Positions 54,514 through 63,654 of a stretch of 64,000 bases of DNA are shown here, piece by piece (positions within the stretch are counted from its first letter, which is position 1; every line of letters starts with the position of its first letter). Below the pieces are notes generated by a model. That model saw only the letters and a program-made list of their open reading frames with translations, was not told the origin of the DNA and searched no databases. Made by a program: the position numbers and the translations under genes. The stretch is from Methylacidiphilales bacterium (GTDB taxonomy: Bacteria; Verrucomicrobiota; Verrucomicrobiia; Methylacidiphilales; UBA1321), in the NCBI GenBank assembly GCA_026225555.1, contig JAMFSY010000111.1, forward strand, positions 1 to 64,000. The letters run 5' to 3'.

Positions 54514-56547
54514 CTACGCGATTTCAGCCGAACTCACCAACAACTCGCGCGCGCCCGGCAACTGGTCCCCCTCGCCGAGCAGCAAGACGCGGTCGCCGAG
54601 GCAGAGCACTTCCTCCGGGCCGGGATTGATCAGCCGCTGGCCCGCGCGCTCGATGGCAACAATGCTTGCTCCTGTCTGCGCGCGCAAAGGGATATCCCGC
54701 AACCTGCGTTGAATGACGGCCGCGCCCGCGGGAATCTCGATCGTTTCCAACTCGGCCTGGTCGAGCAGTTCGGGCATGGGCTTCATTTCCTCGCGCCGCA
54801 GGGAGGGCATTTCGAGCAAGGTCTCATTCAGCGCGATTTGCGCGCGGCTGTAGATGCGCACGAGCGTGGAACGAAACAGCATGACCGCCACGGTGACAAT
54901 CACGAGGAGCAGGAACATGCTCCGGAGCGAACTGAGGATTGAGGTGCTCAACAAAATGGTGACCACCGTCATGACTACCAATGCGGCAAGGATGAAGACC
55001 TGACTGATCACCGTGCGCACGGCCGCGCCCTGCTGACTGTTGGCCGTCATGGGAAAACAAATTTCCGCCACCAGCGTGCTAATCGCGGTCAGCTTGCGGA
55101 AGGTGGCGAGGTAGATGGGCGAAGTCACGGTCATGACCGCGATCCAGACGAGCGATTGATTCAGTTCCGGCGACCGCAGGACAGTGGGAAGATAGCGAAT
55201 ATCCCAGGTGAGTGTCCACGCGCCCAAGGCAAAAACGCCGACGGTGAGCAGCAGATTGATCAGAAGCTGCCAGGCCATCTGTCGCACCACCATGACCATC
55301 GGGCCCGGATGGCCTTGCGCGAATGATCCAATCCACGTCGTGTAAACCTCCAGCGCCTGCATGATCGGGCGCGGCACGGCGCGATCGAGATAATTCGCGA
55401 CCGGTTCCGTCGCCTTGATCAGGTAAGGCGTGACGAGCGTGGTGATGACTGAGACCGCCACCGCGATGGGATAAAGAAAATTACTGGTCACCTCGAGTTT
55501 GAGGCCGAGCGCGGCGATGATGAAGGAGAACTCGCCGATTTGCGCGAGGCCCATGCCGACGCAGAGCGAGGTGCGCAAATCACGTCCACCAACGAATACG
55601 CCAAAACTGCAGGAGGCCACCTTGCCGATCACCACCACCAGCGAGATGACGGCGATGGGCCAGGCATAGGTCAGCAGCATTTGCGGTTCGATCAACATGC
55701 CAATGGTCACGAAGAAAATGGCGCTGAACATGTCCCGCACCGGAGCGATCAGCGCTTCAATCAGGTGGATCTGCCGCGTCTCCGCGATGACCGCCCCGAT
55801 GAGGAACGCGCCGAGCGCGACCGAGTAGCCCAGCATTGACGCCACCAGCGCGACGCCGAAGCAAAGAGCGAGACAGGTCACGAGCAGCATCTCGTCTCCC
55901 TTGCTTCGGGAAACATAGTTGAGGAGCTTGGGCACCCCCAGCAGCCCGGGCACCAGAACCATGGCAAAGAAGACCGCGATCTTGACCACTTCCAAAAAGA
56001 TTTGTCCCGTTTGCAGCGACCCGGTTCGCGCGAAGCCGGAGAGAAGCGCAAGCAGGATGATGGCGAGAATGTCCTCAATGACGAGGATGCCGAAGATGAT
56101 CTCCGCGAAGCTTTCCCGCGCCTTGCCGAGCTCCGCCAGCGCCTTGACGATGATCGTGGTGGAGGAGATCGACATCATCGCCCCCAGGAACACCGAATCC
56201 ATGACCGACCAGCCGAAGCCGCGTCCGATCTCGTATCCGAACCAGATCATGAGGACGATCTCGAGCAGGGCGGCGAAGAAGGCCGACATGCCGACGCGGG
56301 TGAGCTTGCGCAGGCTGAATTCCAAGCCGAGCGAGAACATGAGCAGGACCACGCCCATATTGCCGAGCTCCTTCACCGTATCGATATTATGGACGAACGT
56401 GTACGGCGTGTAGGGGCCGATGATAAGGCCCGCCAAAAGATACCCGAGCGTGACGGGCTGCTTCAGGCGGTGGAAGAGAATCGTGGTGATTCCCGCCACG
56501 ATCATGACGACCGCCAGATCGTGGAGCAGTTCAATTCCGTGGCTCAC
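54514..56547 (-). CDS. Kef-type cation/H+ antiporter with C-terminal RCK_C domain
   Basis: 677 aa from GTG 56547 (VSHGIELLHDLAVVMIVAG); residues before it in the track are out of the family, and an ATG ten codons on is an alternative. Eleven to thirteen helices of the CPA2 fold: YLLAGLIIGPYTPYTF, GVVLLMFSLGLEFSLRKL and IEDILAIILLAL. A second membrane part at ~430-590 and a C-terminal TrkA_C/RCK_C ligand-binding domain follow. No TrkA_N (nucleotide) domain. Likely a K+ or Na+ antiporter for osmotic or pH balance. Confidence 0.88.
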   Translation of the reverse strand: MSHGIELLHDLAVVMIVAGITTILFHRLKQPVTLGYLLAGLIIGPYTPYTFVHNIDTVKELGNMGVVLLMFSLGLEFSLRKLTRVGMSAFFAALLEIVLMIWFGYEIGRGFGWSVMDSVFLGAMMSISSTTIIVKALAELGKARESFAEIIFGILVIEDILAIILLALLSGFARTGSLQTGQIFLEVVKIAVFFAMVLVPGLLGVPKLLNYVSRSKGDEMLLVTCLALCFGVALVASMLGYSVALGAFLIGAVIAETRQIHLIEALIAPVRDMFSAIFFVTIGMLIEPQMLLTYAWPIAVISLVVVIGKVASCSFGVFVGGRDLRTSLCVGMGLAQIGEFSFIIAALGLKLEVTSNFLYPIAVAVSVITTLVTPYLIKATEPVANYLDRAVPRPIMQALEVYTTWIGSFAQGHPGPMVMVVRQMAWQLLINLLLTVGVFALGAWTLTWDIRYLPTVLRSPELNQSLVWIAVMTVTSPIYLATFRKLTAISTLVAEICFPMTANSQQGAAVRTVISQVFILAALVVMTVVTILLSTSILSSLRSMFLLLVIVTVAVMLFRSTLVRIYSRAQIALNETLLEMPSLRREEMKPMPELLDQAELETIEIPAGAAVIQRRLRDIPLRAQTGASIVAIERAGQRLINPGPEEVLCLGDRVLLLGEGDQLPGARELLVSSAEIA

Positions 56548-56659
56548 AAACTCCAGAGGGTATGGCGATTCCCCGATTTGGCCAGCGCGGGATTTCAGCG
56601 ACGCGAATGTTGCAGCACAGACTTTCCCTGGCGCCCCTGCCTCCCTTAAGCTCGAAAAC

Positions 56660-57891
56660 TTGAACACCGACCTGCCGACACGCTTTCGGAATCTCAACCA
56701 TTTGCCGGGTCTGGAATTAATGCGGGCACTCTGCTGTCTGGCGGTTTTCCTGGACCATTTCTTATGGGGCACGCCGACGTTTCATCGCCATCCCATGCTG
56801 GGCATGGTCTCCGATTGGGGAACGGAATCGGTTCTCATTTTTTTCTGCTTTCAGGATTTGTCATCGCCCGGTCCCAAGCAATCAGACATCGAAGCCCAAT
56901 GGCTTTTATGGCCGCCCGTTTACGCCGACTTCTGCCCATCTATCTGCTGGCCATTGTCCTTTCGATCATCGCCAACTATCAGGGAGGCTATCCCCTCCAT
57001 CCCCTAACGATTTTGGGACATCTGGCCTTTCTGCAGGATGCGCACTCGGCCGTTTTCCCGGTCTTTCAAACGAACGGCGCACTCTGGTCGTTGAGCTTTG
57101 AATTCTATTTTTACTTGTTTTACGCCCTGACTATTGGGCCTCGACAAGCCATCTATTTGGCCTTGTGGGGCTGCGCGGGCTTGGTCGCCTTGGTCGCCTC
57201 TTTTATGGGCGCAGAGCTCGGTGGGGTCGCCGGGCATTTCCAAGACATCCTGGCCCTGAGTCCGCTTTGGCTCTTGGGCGCAACGCTGGCCGGGCCGCCT
57301 CTTTATTTTAGGAAATCATTGGTGCAGAACGTCGTGCTTTTCAGTTTCATTCCCTTCGTTTCAAGGCTGGTTATTTCAACCTCCACCTACAATCCCATCA
57401 AGAATCTCCTGCTTGCGCTGCTCGCAGCACCCTTGCTTTATTCGCTGGCAAACCGGAAAGAAAAATCAGAGCCTTCCTCCCCCTTGTCCTAGGCGGTCGT
57501 AGCGTTCGTTTACACGGCCCTGGCCCTGTTGTTTTGGACGACCTGCAAGCCCTTCCCCTTACCGGTTAAACTCTTTCATCTGGCTTTGCCTTTTTTTGCT
57601 TTTGCCGCGGCTTCTCTCTATCAGATGAAGAAAGATTCGTGGTTGAGACCGCACGCAAGGGCCACCGATGTTGTGCTCATGGGGGGAGCCATCTCCTACG
57701 CCGCTTATGTCATTCACGTGCCCATTATTTTTATGGTGGGAAGTACAGGCTTAAACATGGCGCTCCAGACTGCCATTTGCGTGCCAACAACCTTTGCTCT
57801 CGCCTGGATATTAGAGTATCGCTTCCATCCCTTGGTTCTGAAATGGATCGCGGGCAGTCGGAGATCCGCGTCCCCTTCCCAGCCCGGCTAG
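56660..57891 (+). pseudogene. acyltransferase family 3 (OafA-like), frameshift plus in-frame stop
   Basis: The family signature starts in one frame (HLPGLELMRALCCLAVFLDHF, then GTESVLIFF) and continues in the +1 frame (LLSGFVIARSQA, then LHPLTILGHLAFLQ). The switch is at a run of seven T (56838-56844), one base short of the open frame. In the second frame an amber stop TAG interrupts at 57490-57492, and the same frame carries on to 57891 with further helices (FPLPVKLFHLALPFF.., AAYVIHVPIIFM). Two independent lesions make a pseudogene likely, though slipping could rescue the first. The start (TTG 56660 or ATG 56720) is uncertain. Confidence 0.8.
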
Positions 57892-57926
57892 TATCTTGGG
57901 AACAATGCGTGAGAAACTGAGTCTTC

Positions 57927-58769
57927 TCAAAGCACTTCGATAACCAGGGCCGTCGTATTATCGCGTCCGGAGTTTTCCACCGCCCGGCGGACGAGCTCGC
58001 GGGCGGGGTTGGATTCGCCTTGCGCGAATTCCGGCGCGCGCAGGATTTCCTCGAACTGGAGATTGAAGAGCCCATCGACCAGGCCATCGGTGCAGAGAAG
58101 AAAACGGTCGCCCGATTCATACGCGACCGAGCCGACCTGCGGCTCGACGAACTGGTTACCACCGCCGAGCGCCTTTTGCAGGGCGGTGCGGCGCGGATGT
58201 TCCCGGGCCTCGCGCTCATTGATCTGGCCGGTGCGATAAAGCCAGCCGACATGGGTATCATCATGACTGAGCTGTCGAATGCCACCGCCCTTCGCGGGCA
58301 GGTAGTAAAGGCGACTGTCGCCGATATGGCCGAAGTGCATCCAACCCGGCGTGAACCAGCACATGGTGAGCGTGGCCTGCATGTTGGCGGTCTCCTCGTA
58401 GCTACTGCCAACAAAGAGGAGCGCGCGATGAATCTGATCGAAAAGCTCAATGAGCACATCGGCAAACCCGGCCTCGAGTCCCTGGGCCGACTGGCCGAAC
58501 GAGCGTGGCAGCAGACGGGTGATTTTTTCGACCGTGATCCGGCTGGCGAACTCGCCCGCCATCGCACCACCCATGCCATCGCTGACCGCAAAGACGAAGT
58601 CGGTCGTGCCTGTGAAGGCTTCACCAGTCGAGCCCAGGTGATGAATTTCCCGGGCGTCGAATTGCTGGCCAAGGAAGGAATCCTCGTTATTAAGCCGGAC
58701 CTTGCCCCGATCGGTCTGGCCGGACCAGCGGAGGCGTTCGGAAAGCGGAATGGGGCGGGAATGGTCCAT
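57927..58769 (-). CDS. PP2C-family Ser/Thr protein phosphatase
   Basis: 280 aa. All metal-binding motifs present: TDRGKVRLNNED, VSDGMGGAMAGE, HIGDSRLYYL, CTDGLVDG and GRDNTT. Soluble, no regulatory domain. Starts 17 bases after a tiny kinase-like gene on the same strand, so the two probably form a kinase/phosphatase switch, perhaps read by FHA proteins such as the one at 14.2 kb. Confidence 0.93.
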   Translation of the reverse strand: MDHSRPIPLSERLRWSGQTDRGKVRLNNEDSFLGQQFDAREIHHLGSTGEAFTGTTDFVFAVSDGMGGAMAGEFASRITVEKITRLLPRSFGQSAQGLEAGFADVLIELFDQIHRALLFVGSSYEETANMQATLTMCWFTPGWMHFGHIGDSRLYYLPAKGGGIRQLSHDDTHVGWLYRTGQINEREAREHPRRTALQKALGGGNQFVEPQVGSVAYESGDRFLLCTDGLVDGLFNLQFEEILRAPEFAQGESNPARELVRRAVENSGRDNTTALVIEVL

Positions 58770-58786
58770 TTGACTTCACGGATCGG

Positions 58787-59188
58787 TCAACCTGACGGAG
58801 GAGCCGAGGCGTTCTCATCGAGGATGGTGGCGAATTCGAAATCGATCAGGCAGAAGCGACCGTCGGTTTGACGGTAGGTGACGTTCCGCACCTCGGCATC
58901 GTCGTGACGCACGCCGAAGGGCAAGAGATCGGCGAAGAGTTCCCGCGCCCGTTCCTCGTCCAGATGCTCCACCCGGCTGCCGCAACTGGTGGTCACGATA
59001 CGGAGTTCCTTCGGGTCCGATTCGAGCAGTCTGGGCACGAAAGGACACTGCACTTTCTCCAAGTGCTTCAGGACATTCACCTCATTGGCAAACCGTTCCT
59101 CGGCCTTGGGACCGCGAAAGGTCTTGTAGACCTTGCCATCGTAGCTGATGCGGACGATGGCCCGGAGGGTATCTTTGACAACGTCCAT
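58787..59188 (-). CDS. 133-aa minimal protein-kinase-like protein
   Basis: From ATG 59188 (MDVVKDTLRAIVRI). The core catalytic residues of the kinase fold are visible: Lys in KVYKTFRG, alpha-C Glu in ANEVNVLKHLEKV, a catalytic loop RHDDAEVRNVTY fitting HxDxxxxN, and FCLIDFEFATIL in place of DFG. The usual C-lobe after the metal-binding Asp is missing: only ~12 residues follow. Cotranscribed with the PP2C gene. Could be an active mini-kinase or an atypical APH/RIO-like remnant; the residues argue against random decay. Confidence 0.7.
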   Translation of the reverse strand: MDVVKDTLRAIVRISYDGKVYKTFRGPKAEERFANEVNVLKHLEKVQCPFVPRLLESDPKELRIVTTSCGSRVEHLDEERARELFADLLPFGVRHDDAEVRNVTYRQTDGRFCLIDFEFATILDENASAPPSG

Positions 59189-59207
59189 GAGGGGAATATG
59201 CCTTACT

Positions 59208-59233
59208 CTACTAGGGAGGCGAGTCCCTTTGCT
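59208..59233. repeat. decayed copy of the GGTAGGGACG-type repeat
   Basis: ACTAGGGAGGCGAGTCCCTT shares TAGGGAxGCGAGTCCCTT with the carboxypeptidase copy, but the second arm is changed (TTGCTTCG). It lies between the kinase-like gene and glnII, not at a stop codon. Confidence 0.5.
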
Positions 59234-59308
59234 TCGATGAATCCTTTCAGAGGCGGAGCCTGAAATCACCTCTCTTGGAGCAAGCTTGTTTCATTCCTTA
59301 ATTGACGT

Positions 59309-59324
59309 AGGCATGCTTTTTGCT
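59309..59324 (+). promoter_or_regulatory. sigma-54-type (-24/-12) promoter of glnII
   Basis: AGGCATGCTTTTTGCT fits TGGCACGNNNNTTGCW with two mismatches; the invariant GG (59310-59311) and GC (59322-59323) are exactly 12 bases apart. It lies 62 bases before the glnII ATG. Nitrogen regulation through RpoN would fit. Confidence 0.6.
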
Positions 59325-59337
59325 TCCTTAAGCATTA

Positions 59338-59350
59338 CCGAAATATTCGG
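59338..59350 (+). promoter_or_regulatory. leader hairpin upstream of glnII
   Basis: CCGAA-ATA-TTCGG, a 5-bp palindrome with a 3-base loop, starting about 15 bases after the predicted -12. Could be an operator or a small leader hairpin. 36 bases before the ATG. Confidence 0.35.
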
Positions 59351-59386
59351 CATTCACCCTACTAACAAACTACCCAATTACTAAAC

Positions 59387-60403
59387 ATGGCGAAGTATAA
59401 ACTGGAATACATCTGGCTCGACGGATATACCCCCGTCCCCAATATCCGCGGTAAAACCCTGGTCAAGGATTTCGATAAATTTCCGAAGCTGGAAGAGATT
59501 CCGAACTGGGGCTTCGACGGCAGCTCCACCCGTCAGGCTGAGGGACACAGCTCGGATTGCGTCCTGAAACCCGTAGGAGTCTATCTCGACTCCACCAAGA
59601 AGAATGGTGCCATCGTCATGTGCGAAGTGTTGCACGCCGACCTGACGCCCCATTCCACGAACGCTCGCGCGACCATCCTGGATGATCCCGATACCTGGTT
59701 CGGTTTCGAGCAGGAATATTTCCTCTACAAGGACGGACGCCCGCTCGGCTTCCCTGAACACGGTTACCCTGCTCCCCAGGGCCCCTACTACACCGGTGTG
59801 GGCTATGAATTCGTCGGCGATATCGCCCGCGAGATCGTTGACACCCATCTCGACATCTGTCTGGATGCCGGCATCAACCACGAAGGCATCAACGCCGAAG
59901 TGGCCAAGGGCCAGTGGGAATTCCAGATCTTCGGCAAAGGCTCCAAAAAGGCCGCCGACGAAATGTGGGTCGCCCGCTACCTCCTGCAGCGCCTCTGCGA
60001 GAAGTACAAGGTGGACGTGAACTACCATTGTAAGCCGCTCGGCGCGACTGACTGGAATGGTTCCGGCATGCACTCCAACTTCTCGACCAAATATATGCGT
60101 GAAGTCGGCGGCAAGGAATACTTCGAAAAGCTCATGGGTGCGTTCGACAAGTACAAGAACGAGCACATCGCGGTCTATGGACCGGATAACCACATGCGCC
60201 TGACCGGTCTGCACGAGACGCAGTCGATCGATAAGTTTAACTACGGCGTGGCCAATCGTGGCGCCTCGATCCGCGTGCCCAATAGCTTCCCCAAGAATGA
60301 CTATAAGGGTTACCTCGAAGATCGTCGTCCGAATTCCCAAGGCGATCCCTATAAGATCGCCAGCCGGATCCTGCAGACGATTGCGACGGTTCCGATCAAG
60401 TAA
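59387..60403 (+). CDS. glnII: glutamine synthetase type II
   Basis: 338 aa, the eukaryote-like short form (GSII), not the ~470-aa GlnA. Makes glutamine from glutamate, ammonia and ATP. Motifs: LEYIWLDGYTPVPNIRGK, NWGFDGSSTRQAEGHSSD, EQEYFLYKDG and GPYYTGVG, with catalytic KPLGATDWNGSGMHSNFSTK. Transcription likely from a sigma-54 promoter and ended by a strong terminator right after, giving a monocistronic unit. Confidence 0.96.
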   Translation: MAKYKLEYIWLDGYTPVPNIRGKTLVKDFDKFPKLEEIPNWGFDGSSTRQAEGHSSDCVLKPVGVYLDSTKKNGAIVMCEVLHADLTPHSTNARATILDDPDTWFGFEQEYFLYKDGRPLGFPEHGYPAPQGPYYTGVGYEFVGDIAREIVDTHLDICLDAGINHEGINAEVAKGQWEFQIFGKGSKKAADEMWVARYLLQRLCEKYKVDVNYHCKPLGATDWNGSGMHSNFSTKYMREVGGKEYFEKLMGAFDKYKNEHIAVYGPDNHMRLTGLHETQSIDKFNYGVANRGASIRVPNSFPKNDYKGYLEDRRPNSQGDPYKIASRILQTIATVPIK

Positions 60404-60434
60404 AAGCCTTCGTTAGAAGGGGTTGTTTCATAGG

Positions 60435-60476
60435 AACGCCGTCCTGCCTTCGGGTGGGGCGGCGTTTTTGTTTTCT
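60435..60476 (+). terminator. intrinsic terminator of glnII
   Basis: AACGCCG-TCC-TGCC, loop TTCG, GGTGGGGCGGCGTT, then TTTGTTTT. A strong GC stem of 7 bp plus inner pairs, with a T-run; the best intrinsic terminator in the window. 32 bases after the stop codon. Confidence 0.9.
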
Positions 60477-60509
60477 CCGCCGGCGATGTGTCGGGCGGTA
60501 ACGGTGCTT

Positions 60510-61853
60510 CTAATACTTTTTCTGCAGGAGCATCCGCTTCCCCGCGAACGAAAGCGCGAGGATTATTAACGTTAGCCCCAGCCATATGGGCAGAAAACGC
60601 AGGCCTTGCGTCAATGCCAGATCGGCCTGATTTCCATCCCGAAAAGCGCGCAGAACCAGCGCGAAGAGCAGGCTGACAAAGCCGTAACCAAGATTGAAGG
60701 CGAGGCCCTTGAACGAGAGCACCGTGGCGCGATGATGGGAGTCGACGAGCGCGTTCAGGTAGTAGGAGACCATGAACCCCAGCGCCATCATCGCCGCGCC
60801 CATCGGCACGATGAAGAGCACGCCCCAAAGATGCCACTGGCAGGCCACACCCAGCAAAGCGGCCAGCGCGATGGCGGCGATAAGACCATAATTACGCAGC
60901 AGGGAATTCGCGCCGACCATCCATCGTGCCAGGGGCGAAACGACAAGACCCAGGCCGCCGAGGCTCGCGCCGATCACGCCGTAAGTGGCCTCGGGCAACG
61001 CAATCAGCCGGAAGTATGAACTCGAAAAGGTCAGGAAAAGCCGGATCACGCTATCGAGCAGCACCCCGCCCACGATGATGAAGAGCGCTACGGGCGTCCG
61101 GGCAATCCAGCCTCCCGCCGAGAGGACGAGCCCCCACGCGGTGGTCGCGGTTTCCGGCTCGCCCTTCTCCACCGGCGCGACATGGGCCTGGCGCACGACC
61201 GGTTCGCGAAAACCGAGCACCACCGCCAGCGCCGCCAGGGCGGTGACGAGGTTGAGATAAACCGGGAAACGGAGCGTGATTCCCTGGTCGAGGTGAAAGG
61301 AAAAGCCGAGGGCCCCGGCGATCCGGTTCATGAAAACGGGATCGTAAACCGCCCCGCCCACGAGCATGGCGATGACCATACCCAGCCCCTGCCAACGCAT
61401 GACTTGATCGAGAACCAGCGGCCATTCCGCCGAGCGGTCCCGCTCCGCCAGCGAATCGAAGACCAGCGCCTCGTCCGCCCCGCTGGCCATCCCCTCCGCC
61501 ATGCCGCTAAGCACGCGGTTGGCCAGGCAGAAGAGAAATAACGCGAGACCGCCATTCCGGGGAGCGAGCGTGAGCAGCAACATTTCTCCCACCATGAAAA
61601 ACGTGGCGGTGACGACCAACGGCTTGCGTCCAATCCGATCCGCCAGCACGCCCGCGGGGACGTCAGTAAAAACAATGGCAAGCGCCCAGGCGAAATTCAG
61701 CAGCGTGTATTGTGTGACGCTCAAGCCCAGATCGAGAAAGAAAACCGCCAGCACCGGGTAATAGAACCGGGAATTGAAGAGCACTCGGAAAAGGACAAAG
61801 CGCCGCCAATTACGGTCGGCATCGCTGCGGGATTGGATCGAGGAATGCATCAA
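60510..61853 (-). CDS. major facilitator superfamily transporter
   Basis: 447 aa, 12 helices. Motif A-like DVPAGVLADRIGRKPLVV between helices 2 and 3, then GEMLLLTLAPRNGG and GMAEGMASGADEALVFDSL. The last feature resembles the MFS subgroup often annotated as unknown multidrug/metabolite carriers; substrate not clear. Monocistronic; the next gene is a tRNA on the other strand. Confidence 0.88.
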   Translation of the reverse strand: MMHSSIQSRSDADRNWRRFVLFRVLFNSRFYYPVLAVFFLDLGLSVTQYTLLNFAWALAIVFTDVPAGVLADRIGRKPLVVTATFFMVGEMLLLTLAPRNGGLALFLFCLANRVLSGMAEGMASGADEALVFDSLAERDRSAEWPLVLDQVMRWQGLGMVIAMLVGGAVYDPVFMNRIAGALGFSFHLDQGITLRFPVYLNLVTALAALAVVLGFREPVVRQAHVAPVEKGEPETATTAWGLVLSAGGWIARTPVALFIIVGGVLLDSVIRLFLTFSSSYFRLIALPEATYGVIGASLGGLGLVVSPLARWMVGANSLLRNYGLIAAIALAALLGVACQWHLWGVLFIVPMGAAMMALGFMVSYYLNALVDSHHRATVLSFKGLAFNLGYGFVSLLFALVLRAFRDGNQADLALTQGLRFLPIWLGLTLIILALSFAGKRMLLQKKY

Positions 61854-62028
61854 GGAGAGACTGAGCTCAGGCTAGCTGAAGAAAGACAAAGCGCAAAGAA
61901 GGCCGGCATTCCCCTCCCCCTGCCCGCAACGTAACTCAGGAATTTGCCGATCTCGCCGGAGTTTAGGCTTGCTCCTTCCGGCACAAGAGGCATTGTCAAC
62001 TTTCGCCCTTTTCGGGCGGTGATAGCCT

Positions 62029-62101
<73 letters not shown>

Positions 62102-62158
62102 CGCCTCCCTACCGTGAAGGGACTCGCCTCTCTCCCCTTGCCGATTTAGGGTGGCGGC

Positions 62159-63064
62159 ATGGCCATTCAAGTGGGGTGCGGAAGCTGGACCGATCCCGAG
62201 TATGTCGAAATTTTGTATCCACCCAAGCTGCCTGCGACGCAACGATTGGCCGGCTACGCCCGGTGCTTTGGCCATGTGGAGGTTAACGCCAGCTTCTACT
62301 CCATCCCTTCGCCAACGACCGCCGCGAAATGGGCGCAGATGACACCACCTGGCTTCTTCTTCGACCTGAAGTTGCACAAGACGCTCTCCGGCCATTCGCG
62401 GCGAATGGGCGATCTGCCGAAGCCGTTGCGCCCTGCCGGGACCGCGCCGATGCAATCGTTTCAGATGACGGCGGAACTGCAACGCGATCTCATCGCCTAC
62501 ACACTTGAGCAGGTGCAGCCGATGGCAAAGGCGAAAAAGCTCGGCGCGTTCCTGCTTCTGCTGCCGCCCCGATTTCATCCGGAAAAACATCGACTGGAGG
62601 AACTGGATCCAATGATCGAGGCACTGGGAAAGCATCCGCTTGCGGTCGAATTACGGCAGCGCGCCTGGGTGACCGGCAAGGCGTTGGCGAGCACTTTGGC
62701 TTATTTCCGCGAGCGCGCGATCACATGGGTCGCGGTCGATATGCCACGTTGCGACGCGGATAACGTGATGCCCGACATCGATGAGATAACGAATCCCAAG
62801 CTGAGCTATCTGCGGCTGCATGGCCGAAACGTCGACGGCTATTTGAACGGCAAGACGGCGGCGGAGAAATTCCACTATGCTTACAGCGATGCGGAGCTTA
62901 AGGGGATCGTGGAGCGAATCAAACGATTGGCCGTGAAGGCGAAGGATGTGCGTGTGGTCGCGAGCAATCACTCGGAGGATTTTGCGCCCAAAGCGGCCCT
63001 GCAAATCATGCGTCTGCTGGGCCAGCCCATCACCGCCCCCGGTAGCGAACCGGAACTTTTCTAA
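62159..63064 (+). CDS. DUF72 family protein (YecE-like)
   Basis: 301 aa. N-terminal IQVGCGSWTDPEYVEILYP and VEVNASFYSIPSPTTAAKWA are diagnostic of DUF72, a TIM-barrel-like family of unknown enzymatic role. SYLRLHGRNVDGYL and the C-terminal DVRVVASNHSEDFAPKAALQ are conserved. Start 57 bases after tRNA-Phe. Its stop codon TAA begins the hairpin repeat at 63.06 kb. Confidence 0.9.
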   Translation: MAIQVGCGSWTDPEYVEILYPPKLPATQRLAGYARCFGHVEVNASFYSIPSPTTAAKWAQMTPPGFFFDLKLHKTLSGHSRRMGDLPKPLRPAGTAPMQSFQMTAELQRDLIAYTLEQVQPMAKAKKLGAFLLLLPPRFHPEKHRLEELDPMIEALGKHPLAVELRQRAWVTGKALASTLAYFRERAITWVAVDMPRCDADNVMPDIDEITNPKLSYLRLHGRNVDGYLNGKTAAEKFHYAYSDAELKGIVERIKRLAVKAKDVRVVASNHSEDFAPKAALQIMRLLGQPITAPGSEPELF

Positions 63065-63096
63065 AGGTAGGGACGGCAGTCCCTGCCGTCCGACTT
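63063..63096 (+). repeat. stop-codon-abutting hairpin repeat, copy 3
   Basis: AAAGGTAGGGACGGCAG, loop TCC, CTGCCGTCC, then GACTT; the A at 63063-63064 is part of the DUF72 stop codon. Identical to the ribF copy except for one C fewer in the loop, and in the same orientation relative to its gene. Confidence 0.85.
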
Positions 63097-63115
63097 ATTG
63101 AATGGCGTTAAAAAA

Positions 63116-63649
63116 CTAGCCTCGCTTCCGCGGCACCAACTTCTTGAAGAGCGGCGAAAACAATCTCAGCCACCCCGCGCGAAAACCATAACGATTCTTC
63201 GCCCCCGCATTGGCACCACGCGCTTGCAAAAGGCTAACAACCTCCGTGCGACCGAACATGGAAGCAAACATCAACGGCGTCATGCCATTGCCGTTGTCAG
63301 CCTCAATGTCCGCCCCCGCCGCGAGCAGGTTCTCGACAATGGCGGTATCGCCCTTGAAGGCCGCACCGCCAAGCGGCGTTTGCTGGCGATGATTGCGACG
63401 GTCCACCTCTGCTCCAGCGTGCAGGAGCATTTGCGTCGTTTCGAGCCATCCGTTATAGGCGGCCAGCATGAGCAAGGTATTGCCTTTGGGGTCCTCAAGA
63501 TTGACCGGCAAACCGGCCTCGATCATCGACTGCAGGGCCGCCGTCTCCCCCTGCCGGGCGTAATCGAGCGCCATGAGTTGAAGCTCCGCATAGCGCTTCT
63601 CCTCGGCCTCGGTCACGGCCGTCGTCAGGGTGGTTCCGGCGGCGGTCAT
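63116..63649 (-). CDS. ankyrin-repeat protein (AnkB-like)
   Basis: 177 aa with four ankyrin repeats: ALDYARQGETAALQSMIEAG, DPKGNTLLMLAAYNGWLET, NHRQQTPLGGAAFKGDTA and NGNGMTPLMFASMFGRTEV. It starts 5 bases after the catalase stop. In Pseudomonas and Campylobacter an ankyrin protein next to catalase supports catalase activity (haem supply or folding). A cytosolic protein; no signal peptide. Confidence 0.9.
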   Translation of the reverse strand: MTAAGTTLTTAVTEAEEKRYAELQLMALDYARQGETAALQSMIEAGLPVNLEDPKGNTLLMLAAYNGWLETTQMLLHAGAEVDRRNHRQQTPLGGAAFKGDTAIVENLLAAGADIEADNGNGMTPLMFASMFGRTEVVSLLQARGANAGAKNRYGFRAGWLRLFSPLFKKLVPRKRG

Positions 63650-63654
63650 GGCAA

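Noticed and set aside
59302-59330. Sigma-70 promoter TTGACG for glnII
   Set aside because: No acceptable -10 at 16-18 bases; the sigma-54 reading fits better.
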